Assembly (NCBI GenBank): GCA_036250225.1
Contig: JAPZLL010000022.1
Location: 310,001-374,000, forward strand
DNA length: 64,000 bases
Source: Cercophora sp. LCS_1
Taxonomy: Eukaryota; Ascomycota; Sordariomycetes; Sordariales; Lasiosphaeriaceae
Direction: 5' to 3'
Positions 53,981-64,000 of this stretch are shown here, in pieces (position 1 is the first letter of the stretch; each line of letters begins with the position of its first letter). Position numbers and translations under genes: made by a program. The notes beneath the pieces were generated by a model that saw only the letters and a program-made list of their open reading frames with translations, was not told where the DNA came from and ran no database searches.

Positions 53981-56171
53981 GATGGGAAAGAACGAGATCT
54001 CGTATGTCTCGTAACTTGAAGTGGAGGAAATCCGTTGCGGATGGCTGGGAGCAAGGTAGCTGGTCTTCTTATACCGCCTTGCAGCCATGGCTGCTTTGGA
54101 GTCCAGGAAACTGTATATTAACGCGGAGACAGCGGAACTTGGTGTTGTTCTCGATCCCGGTATCTCTGCCCAGGAGCAATCTATGTGTGATGCTTGATCA
54201 TGCCAACAACGAAAATTGACCACTCGGTAATCTGTAGAGCCCAAAGACGGAGATGCCGTTTGTTCGCGATCTGGAAGGCCTTTTTGCAAAGTCATGCAAA
54301 CCTACAAACGGGGATGAGCTCTAGAGATCATCATGAGGATCGACCGGGCGGGTGATAATTGGCGGGAACGAGAGAGGCGTGTTAAGCGCAGTGGGGTGGT
54401 TTGCATTTCCAGGGTCTCGTGTAGATTGCTATGGCATAAAAGCCTATAGTAGAGCAGGAAAAGAGACGAGAGAGGTCGCACACGGCTGGGGAAACGGTTG
54501 GAGAAGCGGCAAGACAAACTGTCGATCGATGCAGTTCACAAACGCCACCAACGGAAACCCATGATGAAACCTCAAAGAGAAGAATACTTGCGGTCCTCGA
54601 TTGTCCTACGATCCGATCTTGCAGGTTGCGCTGGTGCCGTTCGGCAACGTTGCTCTTGCAGTCGCTGCTGGGCGGGGATTGGCCAAGATTGACGACTGCT
54701 TGCTGGGCCGAGGCATGAGCCCGCAGAAGCTGCTTCCGTGCCGCTGTACGATGGTATGTGGTGTCGACCACGCTGCTGACGTTTAATGCATGAAGAACCG
54801 ACTGCGAGAGCAGACCCGGGTACCGGAGGGGCTGACAGTTGTCGGGCCCAGCCCTCCGTTGGCTCGAGTCGCTTGCTCGGCGCCGAGCTCTCCACTGCAG
54901 TTGAGGGGCCTCGGAAGTGGGCCCGCCATCTGCAAGCCAAACATCTTGGCAGGGGCAGCTTGGGATCAGGATCGCAAACAACGCCAACTTCATCCTTATT
55001 TCGACGTGGGCAATCTGGACGTCTTCATCGCAGTATCGACGAGAGTTAGAAAGCCATGGGGCTCCTGGTGAAACTAGCAGCCGGGTGATTTAGGGACTGT
55101 GGTGAATCATAGAAAAGGAGGAGCTTGGTTGCAAGCTCCAGCTGCTGCTCGTCAGCAGTTTGGGTTTTGCGTACCTAAACTGACTTAAATACCGGTGTTC
55201 TGATCAGTGCTGCCCCTGGAAGCTCCAAGGGAGTCCTCGGGGAGCAATCCTGAGTGATGCGTGCATATGAAAAGGTCCGTCCAGGAGGGACGTTGGAGAA
55301 AAGGCGACATTGGTGTTTGTGTTTGTATCGCAACCCTTGATTCTTGCAATACTTCCCCAAATTACCAGCCCAGCGTTTGTTGGGGGTCAGGGGCCCAAAC
55401 AAACCAGTTTTCTGGAGTCAACAAGGTCGCTCTTGCTGTCAAAACGTGCCCCTTGCGCCCTGGTGACATCAGAGAGCATCAGATAGCGCAGATAGATCTG
55501 CAAGAAGCTGAAAGTTGAGCACGTTTTCTGTGCCGAACTCGGATCCGGGACCCGAGAATGGTCGTTGGGAAGCCGCCAACGGGAAGGTGCAGTTTGACGA
55601 CCGTCCTGTCTCACGGTTCAAGCGCCTAGCGAACACTGCTTGCTGCAACCACAGCTTCCCGACAGGTAACAGTGCCTGCCTTCTCTGAGAAAATGCCTGT
55701 GATTCCGCTCCGCCATATCTTCCATCCCAAGTGCGCCGCTCATCAAAGGGTGCCGGTGCTTCTACCTTGTTTCAATGCCACCTTTGACTGGCTCCCCGAT
55801 CGAACTGCACAGGCCGCTTCACCTGAGGCCGCAGGTCGTGATACAGGTATCCGCCAACACAACACGCACAAGCTGGTTGATCGTGGTTTGACCGTGTGTG
55901 TTGTCTTTGCCACGAACTGAGACAAAATCAAGCTCGACGGTGAGCAACGTGCCCCTCGCGCCGCGAGCCACACCATCTCGAAGCTCTATTCGCCTGGATC
56001 ATCCCTCGTGGCACGAGGTTCAATCTTGTTCTCGCCGCAGATTCTGCGTGGAACTCCTCCTTCCTGCCTTGCTCTAGGCTGCCGGTCACCTACGAGCTTT
56101 GCGCATTTTCCACCACGAGACACACAAACGTGGCCGACAACCGAGGCAAAATTGGGAGACAATAATCGAAA
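53981..56171. other. 2.2-kb divergent intergenic region
   Basis: This region holds the AA9 promoter at its left and the promoter of the type II membrane protein at its right. A leftward 203-residue open frame (54382-54993) has no domain and mixed composition. No other gene was recognised. Confidence 0.5.
54068..54073 (-). promoter_or_regulatory. TATA-like box of the AA9 gene
   Basis: Read on the minus strand this is TATAAG, about 90 bases before the AA9 start codon. Inducible fungal hydrolase and LPMO genes often have such an element in this place. Confidence 0.4.
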
Positions 56172-57167
56172 ATGTCGTCCTCGCAGAACCCGGACCACCC
56201 TCCCCGCCCCGAGTCTGGCACGTCCAACTCTACCGCAGCTACCTCGCCGAAGAAGGCTTACAAGGCGTACGGCCAGGACTATCAGTATGCCGAGCGGCTT
56301 TCAAACCCTCTTCCCGAGTTCGTCATTGGCAGTTTCGACCCCGTGGCTGTTGCCTCCACTTCGGCAGCAGTTCCTGGCGCGGCGTTGGGCAACACAGAGC
56401 AGGCCGATGGCGCGAACGAGGAGCGCCAGCTCAGCGGCGGCACTCTTTCCAACGACCAGTCCGGTAGCTTCAAGGAGTCGCCCATGAGAGAGTCCATTTG
56501 GATCGATCCCCCTAGACGCCCGTGGCACAAGCGTATTCCAATCTTCTGGCGCTTGGTCATCATTGTCTCTCTCCTTGGCATTACTGGTGTTATTCTAGCG
56601 ATTCTTGGTGCCATGGGTCTTCTCGGTGCCCACTCGTGCGTTGTTCTACATCCCGTTGGCGATTTACTACTGACATTTACATCTAGCGATGATTCTAGCA
56701 CCCCCAGCGCCACGATGACTACTTCCACCACCTCTGTTACGACTTCTTCTTCTGCCAGCTCGACCTCGACCCACCCTGCGCCGACCGCATGTGCCTTCTC
56801 CTCCATAATGGCGACGGGATGTGCTGACCATGGACAGAATCACCCGGATATCTGCAACAGCTCCTCGTTTTTCCACTTCGTCAAGTGGGCCGGTATAGCT
56901 GGTGGCGAACCCCTGTTCGAGGGTGTGGGATCGGCTGACGACTGCTGCGCTGCTTGCTCGCGTACCCCCAGATGCGCCGGCTGGACCTTTGACGGCGGCA
57001 ATCGTTTCACGCCGTGCACCAAGATTATGGTCACCACCACTGGTAGTGATAAGACCACTGACGATACTTGCCCTGCGGGCTACGCCGACATAATCTCGTT
57101 CACAAAGGGTGGATCTTGGGATGGTGGCATCGGTCCCTGTGTGAAGAAGGCGAAGCTCACTCCCTAG
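56172..57167 (+). CDS. Type II membrane protein with cysteine-rich ectodomain
   Basis: The frame is open throughout, giving 331 residues. A 51-nt segment (56636-56686) also has GTGCGT donor, CTGAC branch and TAG acceptor signals, and its removal keeps frame (314 residues). The spliced form is more likely. Residues 1-120 are Ser/Pro-rich and cytosolic. One helix follows WHKR at about 124-150 (FWRLVIIVSLLGITGVILAI). A Ser/Thr-rich stalk then leads to an ectodomain of about 120 residues with eight or more cysteines, including DCCAACSRTPRCAGWTFDGG and TCPAGYADI. The paired Cys, CxxC and CAGWTFD resemble the PAN/Apple fold. Its ligand is unknown; fungal proteins of this layout are mostly unstudied surface proteins. 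Confidence 0.8.
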   Translation: MSSSQNPDHPPRPESGTSNSTAATSPKKAYKAYGQDYQYAERLSNPLPEFVIGSFDPVAVASTSAAVPGAALGNTEQADGANEERQLSGGTLSNDQSGSFKESPMRESIWIDPPRRPWHKRIPIFWRLVIIVSLLGITGVILAILGAMGLLGAHSCVVLHPVGDLLLTFTSSDDSSTPSATMTTSTTSVTTSSSASSTSTHPAPTACAFSSIMATGCADHGQNHPDICNSSSFFHFVKWAGIAGGEPLFEGVGSADDCCAACSRTPRCAGWTFDGGNRFTPCTKIMVTTTGSDKTTDDTCPAGYADIISFTKGGSWDGGIGPCVKKAKLTP

Positions 57168-57711
57168 TGAGTTCAGGTTTGCATCTTCTTTCGACAACAG
57201 GGTATTAACGGAACATGGAATGGGGGTTTGGGATCTCTTTTGCACCACGATGCTTTGGCATGCAGAGGATTTGACACAGGCCTTGGCGAAATACCCCTTT
57301 TTCATTTCAGCAGCATTCAAGTTGTTAGGGGCAGGGTTTTGGAGGGATATGCTCGTCACTTCGACTCGGGCGAATCTGGTGGAGGGAGATATGGAAAACC
57401 GTGTTGATATGCGTCGCATCGGGGTCAGATACCGGGGCAGCTTTCTCGGGGTATGATTTTGTATGTAGAAAGTCACAAAAGGACAGCATAGAAGTACACG
57501 CAATTTCCCAGAAAGCCTTGTCTATCAGACCATTACCAACCTGCTCACTGACTCCCCTCCCAACCTATTCACACTGGTACAAAAAGCAATGCAAAACTCT
57601 AGCACTTCCTTTTGTATGCCATTTGATCACCGAGCCAACTCTTTCGAGAGAACTCGGCTCCGTTTCCTCAAAGCGCCAGGTATGATTCTTGCAGTCATGA
57701 TACAATTCTGT
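57168..57711. other. Convergent 3' flanks
   Basis: A 544-bp gap between the stops of the membrane protein gene and the pyruvate dehydrogenase gene. No gene was seen. Confidence 0.55.
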
Positions 57712-58964
57712 TTAAAGACGGAGCATCTTGGCAGCGAACTGCTCAATGACGGCCTCGGTGGGGAAGCTCATCTCCTCGAGCTTCTGGGCGTAGGGGGTCG
57801 GGACATCTGCACCAGTGATACGCTGGGCCGGGGCATCAAGGTAGTCGAATGCGTACTCCATGGTCAGCGCAAGAATCTCAGCGCTGACACCGTACGCGGG
57901 GAAGCCGGACTCGACGGCTACCAGGCGGCGGGTCTTCTTGACCGATTTGACGATGGTCTCAATGTCGAGAGGCTTGATGCTGCGGAGGTTGATGACCTCG
58001 ACCTCAACGCCGTACTTCTTCTTGAGGGCCTCGGCCGCAACCAGGGCCTGTCCGACGCAGCGAGACAAGCTGACCATGGTCAAGTCCTTGCCAACGCGCT
58101 CAATCTTGGCCTTGCCGAAAGGGAGGACGAAGTCGTCACGCTGCGCAGCCTCCGACATGGGGAAGGACTGGCCGTACATGAGCTCGTTCTCGAGGAAGAC
58201 AACGGGGTTGGGGTCGCGGATGGCGGCCTTGAGAAGACCCTTGGCGTCCTCGGCCGACCACGGGGAGACGACCTTGAGACCCGGAATGCTGCCATACCAC
58301 GCCGAGTAATCTTGCGAGTGCTGGGCACCGACACCGGAGGCGAAGCCGTTGGGGCCACGGAAGGTGATGTTGCAGGGCTGGATACCGCCGGACATGTAGA
58401 GGGTCTTGGCCGCCGAGTTGACGATTTGATCGATGGCTTGCATGGCAAAGTTAAACGTCATGAACTCGCACTAGATGGTTGCCACAGCTGCATTAGCACC
58501 ACGCCACTGCAAGTTTTCATGTCCGGCCATAAAGAGCACAGCTCCTGGGGCTGGAACTAGGTTCGTGGGCGGTCGGGGCTACTCACGACGGGATGCAGAC
58601 CGCTGAGGGCCGCGCCGACTGCAAGACCGCAGAAACCGCTCTCGGTAATGGGAGTATCGATAACTCGCTTCTCGCCGAAGCGGTCAAGGAGCCCCTTGGT
58701 GACCTTGTATGCGCCATTGTACTGAGCAACCTCCTCGCCCAGGATGAACACCTTGTCATTCGACTCGAGTTCCTCGGCGAGCGCCTCGTTGAGGGCGTCA
58801 CGGACGGTGTACTCCTTGACACCGGAAGACTGGGCGTACGTCCGTTTTTGCAGTCCGGAGACGGCGGCAGGCTTGGAGAGGAAGGGAGAGGCGGCAGCAG
58901 GTCGGGCGACCTGAGCTCGCGCAGACGCAGCCAGACGGGCCGCTGGTCGGAGGTAGCGCGACAT
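57712..58964 (-). CDS. PDB1: Pyruvate dehydrogenase E1 component subunit beta, mitochondrial
   Basis: Exons 58587-58964 and 57712-58470 join across a 116-nt intron to give 378 residues. The first 45 residues are rich in Arg, Ala and Ser (MSRYLRPAARLAASARAQ), a mitochondrial presequence. The mature part starts KEYTVRDALNEALAEELESN. VFILGEEVAQYNGAYKVTKG and VIDTPITESGFCGLAVGAAL are hallmark E1-beta segments. The intron falls within GLHPV/CEFMTFNFAMQAIDQI. QHSQDYSAWYGSIPGLKVVS and IVKSVKKTRRLVAVESGFPA follow, with the C-terminus ending AAKMLRL. With E1 alpha it forms the thiamine-diphosphate heterotetramer that decarboxylates pyruvate in the matrix. The length matches the family (about 380). Confidence 0.97.
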
Positions 58965-60160
58965 AGCTGCTGGGGACGCGAGCGAACACCGGACGGTCGG
59001 ACTCGGGATGGAGGAGAATTGAGCGTAGAATAACTGAGTATTCGCTCAATTGACGTGCCGGGGAGGAGGTTGGCAATTGGTAAGGTCGGCGGGCCGTAGA
59101 AATGTGATGGTTGACAAGGAAGTGTCAGCTCCAGAGGGAATTTTTTCGCCGCCAGCGGATGGAAGCTTGGGTCCAGCATTTTCGGACCTGGGACGTTGAA
59201 CCCCAACGAGAGATCCGCGCTAGGGCCGATATGGCCTAGCGACCCGCAGCCTCAATCCCTGGCCCGCGCTTTTGGTCCTTTCTGCAGCTTTTTGAGAACC
59301 GGAAAGCTCCACTGATCGCACCTCTGTGGAGTTCCCGCTGTTTTCAAAACTTGACAGGACATGGTGGAAGGAGGTTATCTCAACGCATTCAGGGGCTATT
59401 TCGTGCTGGAAACTAGTTCTTTGCAAGGGCGTCATCTCTACGCTTTGTCCGATGGGGAATATCGGGGCTGCTCAGTAGCTGTGCTTCGTTCCGGATTTGC
59501 GATCTTATCAGTGTATTTCCGTCACGCAAATAAGTGATCTCTTGACAGGGTCACACTGCCGGGTTCCGTCCACGGCGGTCAGAGTGGACCTGCATTTTTG
59601 AATTCCCTCAACGATCAATGACCCGCTTGGTCCGAACAAAAACGAGCCATAGGGTATTGCAGCGTGGTGTTGTTGCTGAAGTGGTTCTGTCTTGCTAAGC
59701 TTTGGGCAAAACTTTTGGAGGAGATCAAATTGTTCAAAGCCTTCAAACCACAGAGAAGCCTAAGATCTGGTCACATGTTCTGAAGCTCTCTACGACGGAA
59801 TTACATTTGTCGCAGTCCCTGGGATTCTTCGTGCAGTAATATTTCACAGACAGAGACAACTGATGATGGATATGAATTAGCGATTGGGTAAGTAACCAAG
59901 GGGAGCTCCCAATAGCAAATGATTATGTACAAGAAAGCCAATCCAAGCTGTCGTAGTCAGCACCCAACGATAGCGCTTGTCAGCCAGTATTATAAATGTA
60001 AAGATCTAGCCCCGGGAAAGATATTTTTCTTTCCATGTTTCATCATCCTCATTATCCCTTTGACCGTCCAGCCAACCCTACCCGCTCCTCTATGCTGTAT
60101 CAAAGAAAAGTTTCATTGAGATGTCGTTGCGTCTGATCTCTCACCACCTCATTCACCTGC
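58965..60160. other. Intergenic region PDB1 promoter / ERG6 3' flank
   Basis: A 1.2-kb gap between two leftward genes. It has no ORF with protein features. A short open frame at 59919-60119 looks accidental. Confidence 0.55.
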
Positions 60161-61416
60161 TTAGTTGGCGGGCTTGCGACCAACCATCAGGTACATGGGA
60201 GTGAACAGATTTTTCTTCGCGCCTGCCACCAGCGCGTCGGCAGCCTTTGCAAGCGAGTCTGCCGTCTTCTTGGTGCCGGCAGGGGCCAGCCCAAAGATCT
60301 CGAGAACGCCAGTGAAGACATGGACCGCAGTGCGGGCAACGTGCGTCATACGGAAGACGGTGAAGAAATCGAGGTAGCTCTGCATGTACTTGAGCTCGCC
60401 CGCCAGAGGCCACCACCAGGGAATGGCATCAGGCCGGGCGGCAAGATCCTCGTGGTGCAAGAGCTCAAAGCCAACCTCCTTCATCGCCGCAATACCCTCG
60501 GAAATGGTTACCATGTTGGAGATACCATCGCCCTCTTCGATGTCGAGACGAATCTGACGGTGCTCAAGGTTGTTGTTGTCATAATCGTCTGTCATCAACC
60601 ATTCGTACACACCAAAGACACCACCGGGCTTGAGAACACGGTAGATCTCGCCATAGACACCAGCGAGCTTGGGGGCGTGGACAGTGGCCTCGATGGCGTA
60701 CACAGCGTCGAAGCTGTTGTCAGGGAAAGACATTTGCTGTGCAAGTTAGCGTGGTATTCCAACATGTCGCACAGCAACGTACCATGAAGTCACCCTTCAC
60801 GAACTTAAGCTGGCCGGACAGGCCATCCCGGACAGCGTAGCGGGTAGCACGAGCGATCTGGTAGTCGTTGTTGTTGAGACCAGTGATGTGGGCATCGGTG
60901 AACTTTGCGATCTCCCGTGCCGGTCCGCCAATACCGCAGCCAACGTCCAACACCTTCATACCAGGCTGGATGCCGATCTTGGCAGCCAGGAAATGTTCAT
61001 GGCGGGCGGTGGCTTGGTAGAAGGACTCGCCGGGTGAGTACCGGCAGAAATGGAAGGACTGGCCCCACCCATACTCGTACAAATCGGTCGCGAGATTGTA
61101 GTAGCTGATGAATGTTCCTCGTTAGAACGTGCTGAGCCCAAGGAAAATAGGAAAAAGGGGGTACCCACTGCTTGGTCAGGGTCGCGTACTCCGCCTTGCG
61201 GGCCTCGCGATCGGCATCCGTCTCAGTGCTTGCGCTCTTGTTGTCGAAGTGCTTGAAGTACTCGTCCACGGCGACCTTTTTGGCTGCCTTGTCTTTGGAA
61301 AGCATGGCAGCGAAGCCGCCCTTCGCCTCGACGGAATCGCCATGGAGGACCTTGCCGAACTGGGCGTCCCTCTGGTGATCCTCCTTCTCGAGCTTGATGT
61401 TCTGCTTGCCAACCAT
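60161..61416 (-). CDS. ERG6: Sterol 24-C-methyltransferase
   Basis: Three exons on the minus strand (61169-61416, 60783-61104, 60161-60736) with introns of 64 and 46 nt give 381 residues, the usual length. The first half includes YYNLATDLYEYGWGQSFHFC, the sterol-binding region I of the family. The SAM motif is VLDVGCGIGGPAREIAKF (about 134-151) followed by HITGLNNNDYQIARA. Further conserved segments are FPDNSFDAVYAIEATVHAPK and GVFGVYEWLMTDDYDNNN. The C-terminus (FTPMYLMVGRKPAN) matches the family end. The enzyme adds a methyl group from SAM to C-24 of the sterol side chain in ergosterol synthesis at the ER and lipid droplets. It is divergent from the Slt11/Ecm2 gene. Confidence 0.97.
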
Positions 61417-62090
61417 CTTTGCGGCGTTGTTGAAGTATTAAAGGAGGGATGTAGTGGGATTGCGGCTTGGGTTGAACCTTGTGATGGTGTGACGTCGAAG
61501 TCGGACAATGAGGCAGGAAGGGATGTAGGGGATTATATGGGCATGCGAAAAGGAGAAAAAGTTTCACGCCCCCTAAATTCAATTCTGGAGCACATTGCTG
61601 CTCTCCACGGGCTTTGCACAAGCTTGCCAGGGGTGGGAAGACTGCCGAGCAGGGGCGCGCAGCGAATCCCGTCGCTCAATTGGTTCAATTGGGGGTATGA
61701 AGACATGCCCCACCTGCCATCCGAGTTCTGGGTGCAATGTCCAATCTCGCAAAGCGTGTTCGCTTTCGCGCCGGTTACCAACAGGGCCTGTGCCGTCCTT
61801 GCGAATTCGAGCGGGAAGGCGGTGTGGAGCATCGCAATCCGAATACGACGGATAACGCCGCGCATGCTGCAGCTTTGGAATTCCGTCACCGCCCTCGGAT
61901 CTATCCGTCTCTCAACCTGCAGTGGCAAAACCAGCGATAAGATTTATCAGCCAGCACAAGCCACTCGAAAAATCGACACCAGCCTCATCCATCTGCACAT
62001 CCTCCTTCCACCCCACTCAACCACGACGACACAATCCAACCCGTTTTCAACTTTCTTCTCGGCGCGACGGACACCTCGATAACCTTCACC
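61417..62090. other. Divergent promoter ERG6 / SLT11
   Basis: A 674-bp region that should hold both promoters. A rightward open frame of 317 residues (61129-62082) crosses it from antisense of ERG6 exon 1 and is judged accidental. The last 100 bases before 62091 are rich in CA/CCA and CT motifs, like a 5' UTR. Confidence 0.55.
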
Positions 62091-63254
62091 ATGCCGCCCC
62101 AGATTAAGCAGGACCTGAACCGCTCTGGGTGGGAGTCGACTGACTTCCCGTCAGTATGCGAAAACTGCCTGCCCGACAACCCCTACGTCAAGATGATCAA
62201 GGAAGACTACGGCGCCGAGTGCAAACTGTGCACAAGACCCTTCACCGTCTTTAGCTGGGCCGCAGATCGCTCTCACGGCCGCAAAAAGCGCACCAATATC
62301 TGCCTGACATGCGCGCGCCTCAAGAACGCCTGCCAGTGCTGCATCATGGATCTCCAGTTCGGTCTTCCGATCATCATTCGCGACAAGGCCCTCGAGATGG
62401 TTGCGCAGGGTCCACAGAGCGAGATCAACCGTGAATACTTTGCGCAGAACAATGAGCGAGCCATCGAGGAAGGGAGGCTTGGGGCCGAGCACTACGAAAA
62501 AACAGACGAGAAGGCGCGTGAGCTGTTGCGAAGACTCGCGCAGAGCAAACCGTATTTCAGGAAAGGAAAGGAGGTGGACCAAGACGGAAATCCGATATCC
62601 GCGGGCGGGTCAAGCAGCGGGAGTGCGACTGGCGGGAACGCCGCAGTAGGCGCTGGGGTAGGAGGGCCAGGTCCGATCCGGTCGCGCGATTCTAGGGCAG
62701 CCGCCGCAGTTGGCGCACGACCGGGAGGAACAAAGGGTAGCAGGAAAGGCGCCATAGGTGCGAACGCGGCTCCGCCTGGCCCAAAGGACTACCTACCGCC
62801 CGCTGATCGCACCATTATGTCGCTGTTTGTGACTGGCATCGAAGACGATCTTCCCGAATACAAGATCCGCGACTTCTTCAAGGCGTTCGGCAAAATCAAA
62901 TCGTTAGTTGTGTCACACATGACGCATTGCGCTTTTGTCAACTACGAGTCTCGCGAGGCTGCGGAGAATGCTGCGGCGGAATGTAAGGGGAGGGCTGTCA
63001 TTGCTGGCTGTCCCTTGCGCATCCGATGGAGTGTGCCCAAGGCAGTCGGAACACTGGATAAGGAAGAACGCACCAGCATGCTCAAAGATGGGCGGTCCGC
63101 TTTCCCTGAAGCAAGGCGAAGGGCCGGGCCGAAAGCAATCGAAGGGGGGTTTGCCGGCGAGGGCGCCTCCGCTCAAGCCGACGTGTCCAATCTTGCCGTT
63201 GCAGCACCTCCTGGGTCGGAAGATGTACAATATGCTAGCTTGGCGGGGAACTGA
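62091..63254 (+). CDS. SLT11: Pre-mRNA-splicing factor Slt11/Ecm2 (RBM22-like)
   Basis: A single-exon protein of 387 residues. The N-terminal 110 residues hold several zinc-binding cysteine pairs: VCENCLPDN, ECKLCTRPFTVFSW, NICLTCARLKNACQCCIMDL. They are followed by GLPIIIRDKALEM, typical of the Slt11/Ecm2/Cwf5 family. A Gly/Ala-rich linker (about 165-230) leads to one RRM at about 240-320 (SLFVTGIEDDLPEYKIRDFF, CAFVNYESREAAENAA, PLRIRWSVPK). The tail is disordered. The human homologue RBM22 contacts U6 snRNA and pre-mRNA in the activated spliceosome; the yeast protein helps form U2/U6 helix II. The product is nuclear. It lies divergent to ERG6 and convergent with MZM1. Confidence 0.95.
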   Translation: MPPQIKQDLNRSGWESTDFPSVCENCLPDNPYVKMIKEDYGAECKLCTRPFTVFSWAADRSHGRKKRTNICLTCARLKNACQCCIMDLQFGLPIIIRDKALEMVAQGPQSEINREYFAQNNERAIEEGRLGAEHYEKTDEKARELLRRLAQSKPYFRKGKEVDQDGNPISAGGSSSGSATGGNAAVGAGVGGPGPIRSRDSRAAAAVGARPGGTKGSRKGAIGANAAPPGPKDYLPPADRTIMSLFVTGIEDDLPEYKIRDFFKAFGKIKSLVVSHMTHCAFVNYESREAAENAAAECKGRAVIAGCPLRIRWSVPKAVGTLDKEERTSMLKDGRSAFPEARRRAGPKAIEGGFAGEGASAQADVSNLAVAAPPGSEDVQYASLAGN

Positions 63255-63476
63255 AAAGTTGTTTTGATGGTTTGGCATGGCGTTGGTGGTTCGCATCTGG
63301 GTTTCAGGATGGCGCAAGTTTCTCGGGATGCCCTGATCTGGCATTGTTGTTTTCATATCAGAGGGGTATCATAGATGGCTATCTATACATAGGGCAGTAC
63401 AATGCAGACGGCATTCTGCCGCTGTCTCGGTAATTCGTACAAGGCGTTTCTCCATGGCGTAGGTCACTCGTCATAT

Positions 63477-63916
63477 CTACAGGTCTGTGCACTTTTTGCC
63501 ATCGATTTTGACCTTCTTGCCTGCTAGTTTGACCGTGTCGTTGTCGCCTCGCTCAATGTCCTTGTGTATCCTCAGCTCTAAAGGGACAATTAGTCATGTT
63601 TGCAGAGGGCGTAACACTCTCACATACCGTAGACGTTGTCCTCGTTCTTTTTCCCCTGAACCAGGTTGGTTCTTAAGAAATTGGCTACCTCTTCCGCATG
63701 TTGAATCGCAGGTTGGATTTCAGGGTCTGTCGGGGATAGGCTCGCCTTGTCACGGAAGCCTTGACGGATCTGGGTGCGAGCAGCCGTGAGGACTGGAAGG
63801 TCGCCTATGGTGCTGCCCATTAGCTTCTGGTTTGCGACAAAACCAATTGGTGAAGACGTACCCTGGAAGGCAATCCTTGTGGCGCGAAGAAGATTTCTGT
63901 AAGCTTGAAGAGCCAT
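63477..63916 (-). CDS. MZM1: Mitochondrial zinc maintenance protein 1 (LYR complex III assembly factor)
   Basis: Three exons on the minus strand (63862-63916, 63628-63804, 63477-63577), with introns of 57 and 50 nt, give 110 residues. The start MALQAYRNLLRATRIAFQGD carries the LYR-like motif near the N-terminus (AYRNLLR). VLTAARTQIRQGF and QHAEEVANFLRTNLVQGKK are strongly typical of Mzm1/LYRM7, as is the end ELRIHKDIERGDNDTVK. The protein acts in the mitochondrial matrix as a chaperone for the Rieske Fe/S subunit in late complex III assembly and affects the matrix zinc pool. Its stop is 222 bp from the stop of SLT11. The last 84 bases of the window, upstream of it, are promoter. Confidence 0.93.
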
Positions 63917-64000
63917 TGTAAAGGACCAAGAGGTAAACCGTGTAGGATATATCTGGTTGCCTTTGTGTTTGCTCTGCGTCAATGGATATCGTCAGTTTCG

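Noticed and set aside
54382..54993. 203-residue minus-strand ORF upstream of the AA9 gene
   Set aside because: No domain, mixed composition and competing frames on the other strand.
57589..58560. 323-residue plus-strand ORF opposite the pyruvate dehydrogenase beta gene
   Set aside because: It is the antisense shadow of a strongly conserved coding exon and has no domain of its own; codon bias in GC-rich genes makes such frames common.
61129..62082. 317-residue plus-strand ORF over ERG6 exon 1 and the divergent promoter
   Set aside because: The first part is antisense to ERG6, the rest covers promoter DNA, and the sequence shows no recognisable motif.

Overview
The window looks like nuclear DNA of a filamentous ascomycete, most likely a Sordariomycete. 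Genes are compact and carry 46-120 nt GT-AG introns with CTAAC/CTGAC-type branch sites. Several families are typical of this group: an AA9 copper monooxygenase, an AA8 cytochrome-domain protein, Erg6, a MetX-family mitochondrial acyltransferase and a Cid-type nucleotidyltransferase. The sequence is fairly GC rich. I saw no rRNA gene, convincing tRNA, transposase, reverse transcriptase, CRISPR array or bacterial-type operon. The species cannot be named from this alone.

I rebuilt 26 protein-coding genes by joining exons with conserved phase; exon boundaries are predictions. Left part (1-12.8 kb): the 3' end of a secreted-type Ala/Gly-rich protein; a secreted AA8 (cellobiose-dehydrogenase-type cytochrome) protein; a Pro/Ser/Thr-rich single-pass membrane protein; an omega-like glutathione transferase; a BTB/POZ protein with a Ser-Asp tail; a 62-residue protein; and two Nudix hydrolases that converge with 75 bp between their stops. 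Second part (14-30 kb): an MFS transporter, a 1065-residue disordered repeat protein, a mitochondrial MetX-family O-acyltransferase, a conserved protein of unknown function and a non-canonical poly(A)/nucleotidyltransferase.

Middle (30-45 kb): two gene-poor stretches of 4.8 and 6.3 kb flank a peroxiredoxin-like protein and lie before a conserved five-exon protein of unknown function. Right part (45-64 kb): an SLC35F-type carrier, a gamma-glutamylcyclotransferase-like protein, an SDR lacking the usual catalytic lysine, an AlaX-type alanyl-tRNA editing protein, a class I methyltransferase, an AA9 LPMO, a type II membrane protein with a cysteine-rich ectodomain, pyruvate dehydrogenase E1 beta, Erg6, the splicing factor Slt11/Ecm2 and the complex III assembly factor Mzm1.

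There is no clear biosynthetic cluster; this is mostly ordinary housekeeping gene order. The most unusual points are the stand-alone AA8 protein with a polyacidic tail, the facing Nudix pair (one with a possible dual-localisation start), the AlaX gene whose first coding exon is only the start codon, the SDR with Tyr-x3-Gly in place of Tyr-x3-Lys, and a 50-bp AT-rich palindrome inside a gene desert. I did not find convincing evidence for a wholly undescribed system.
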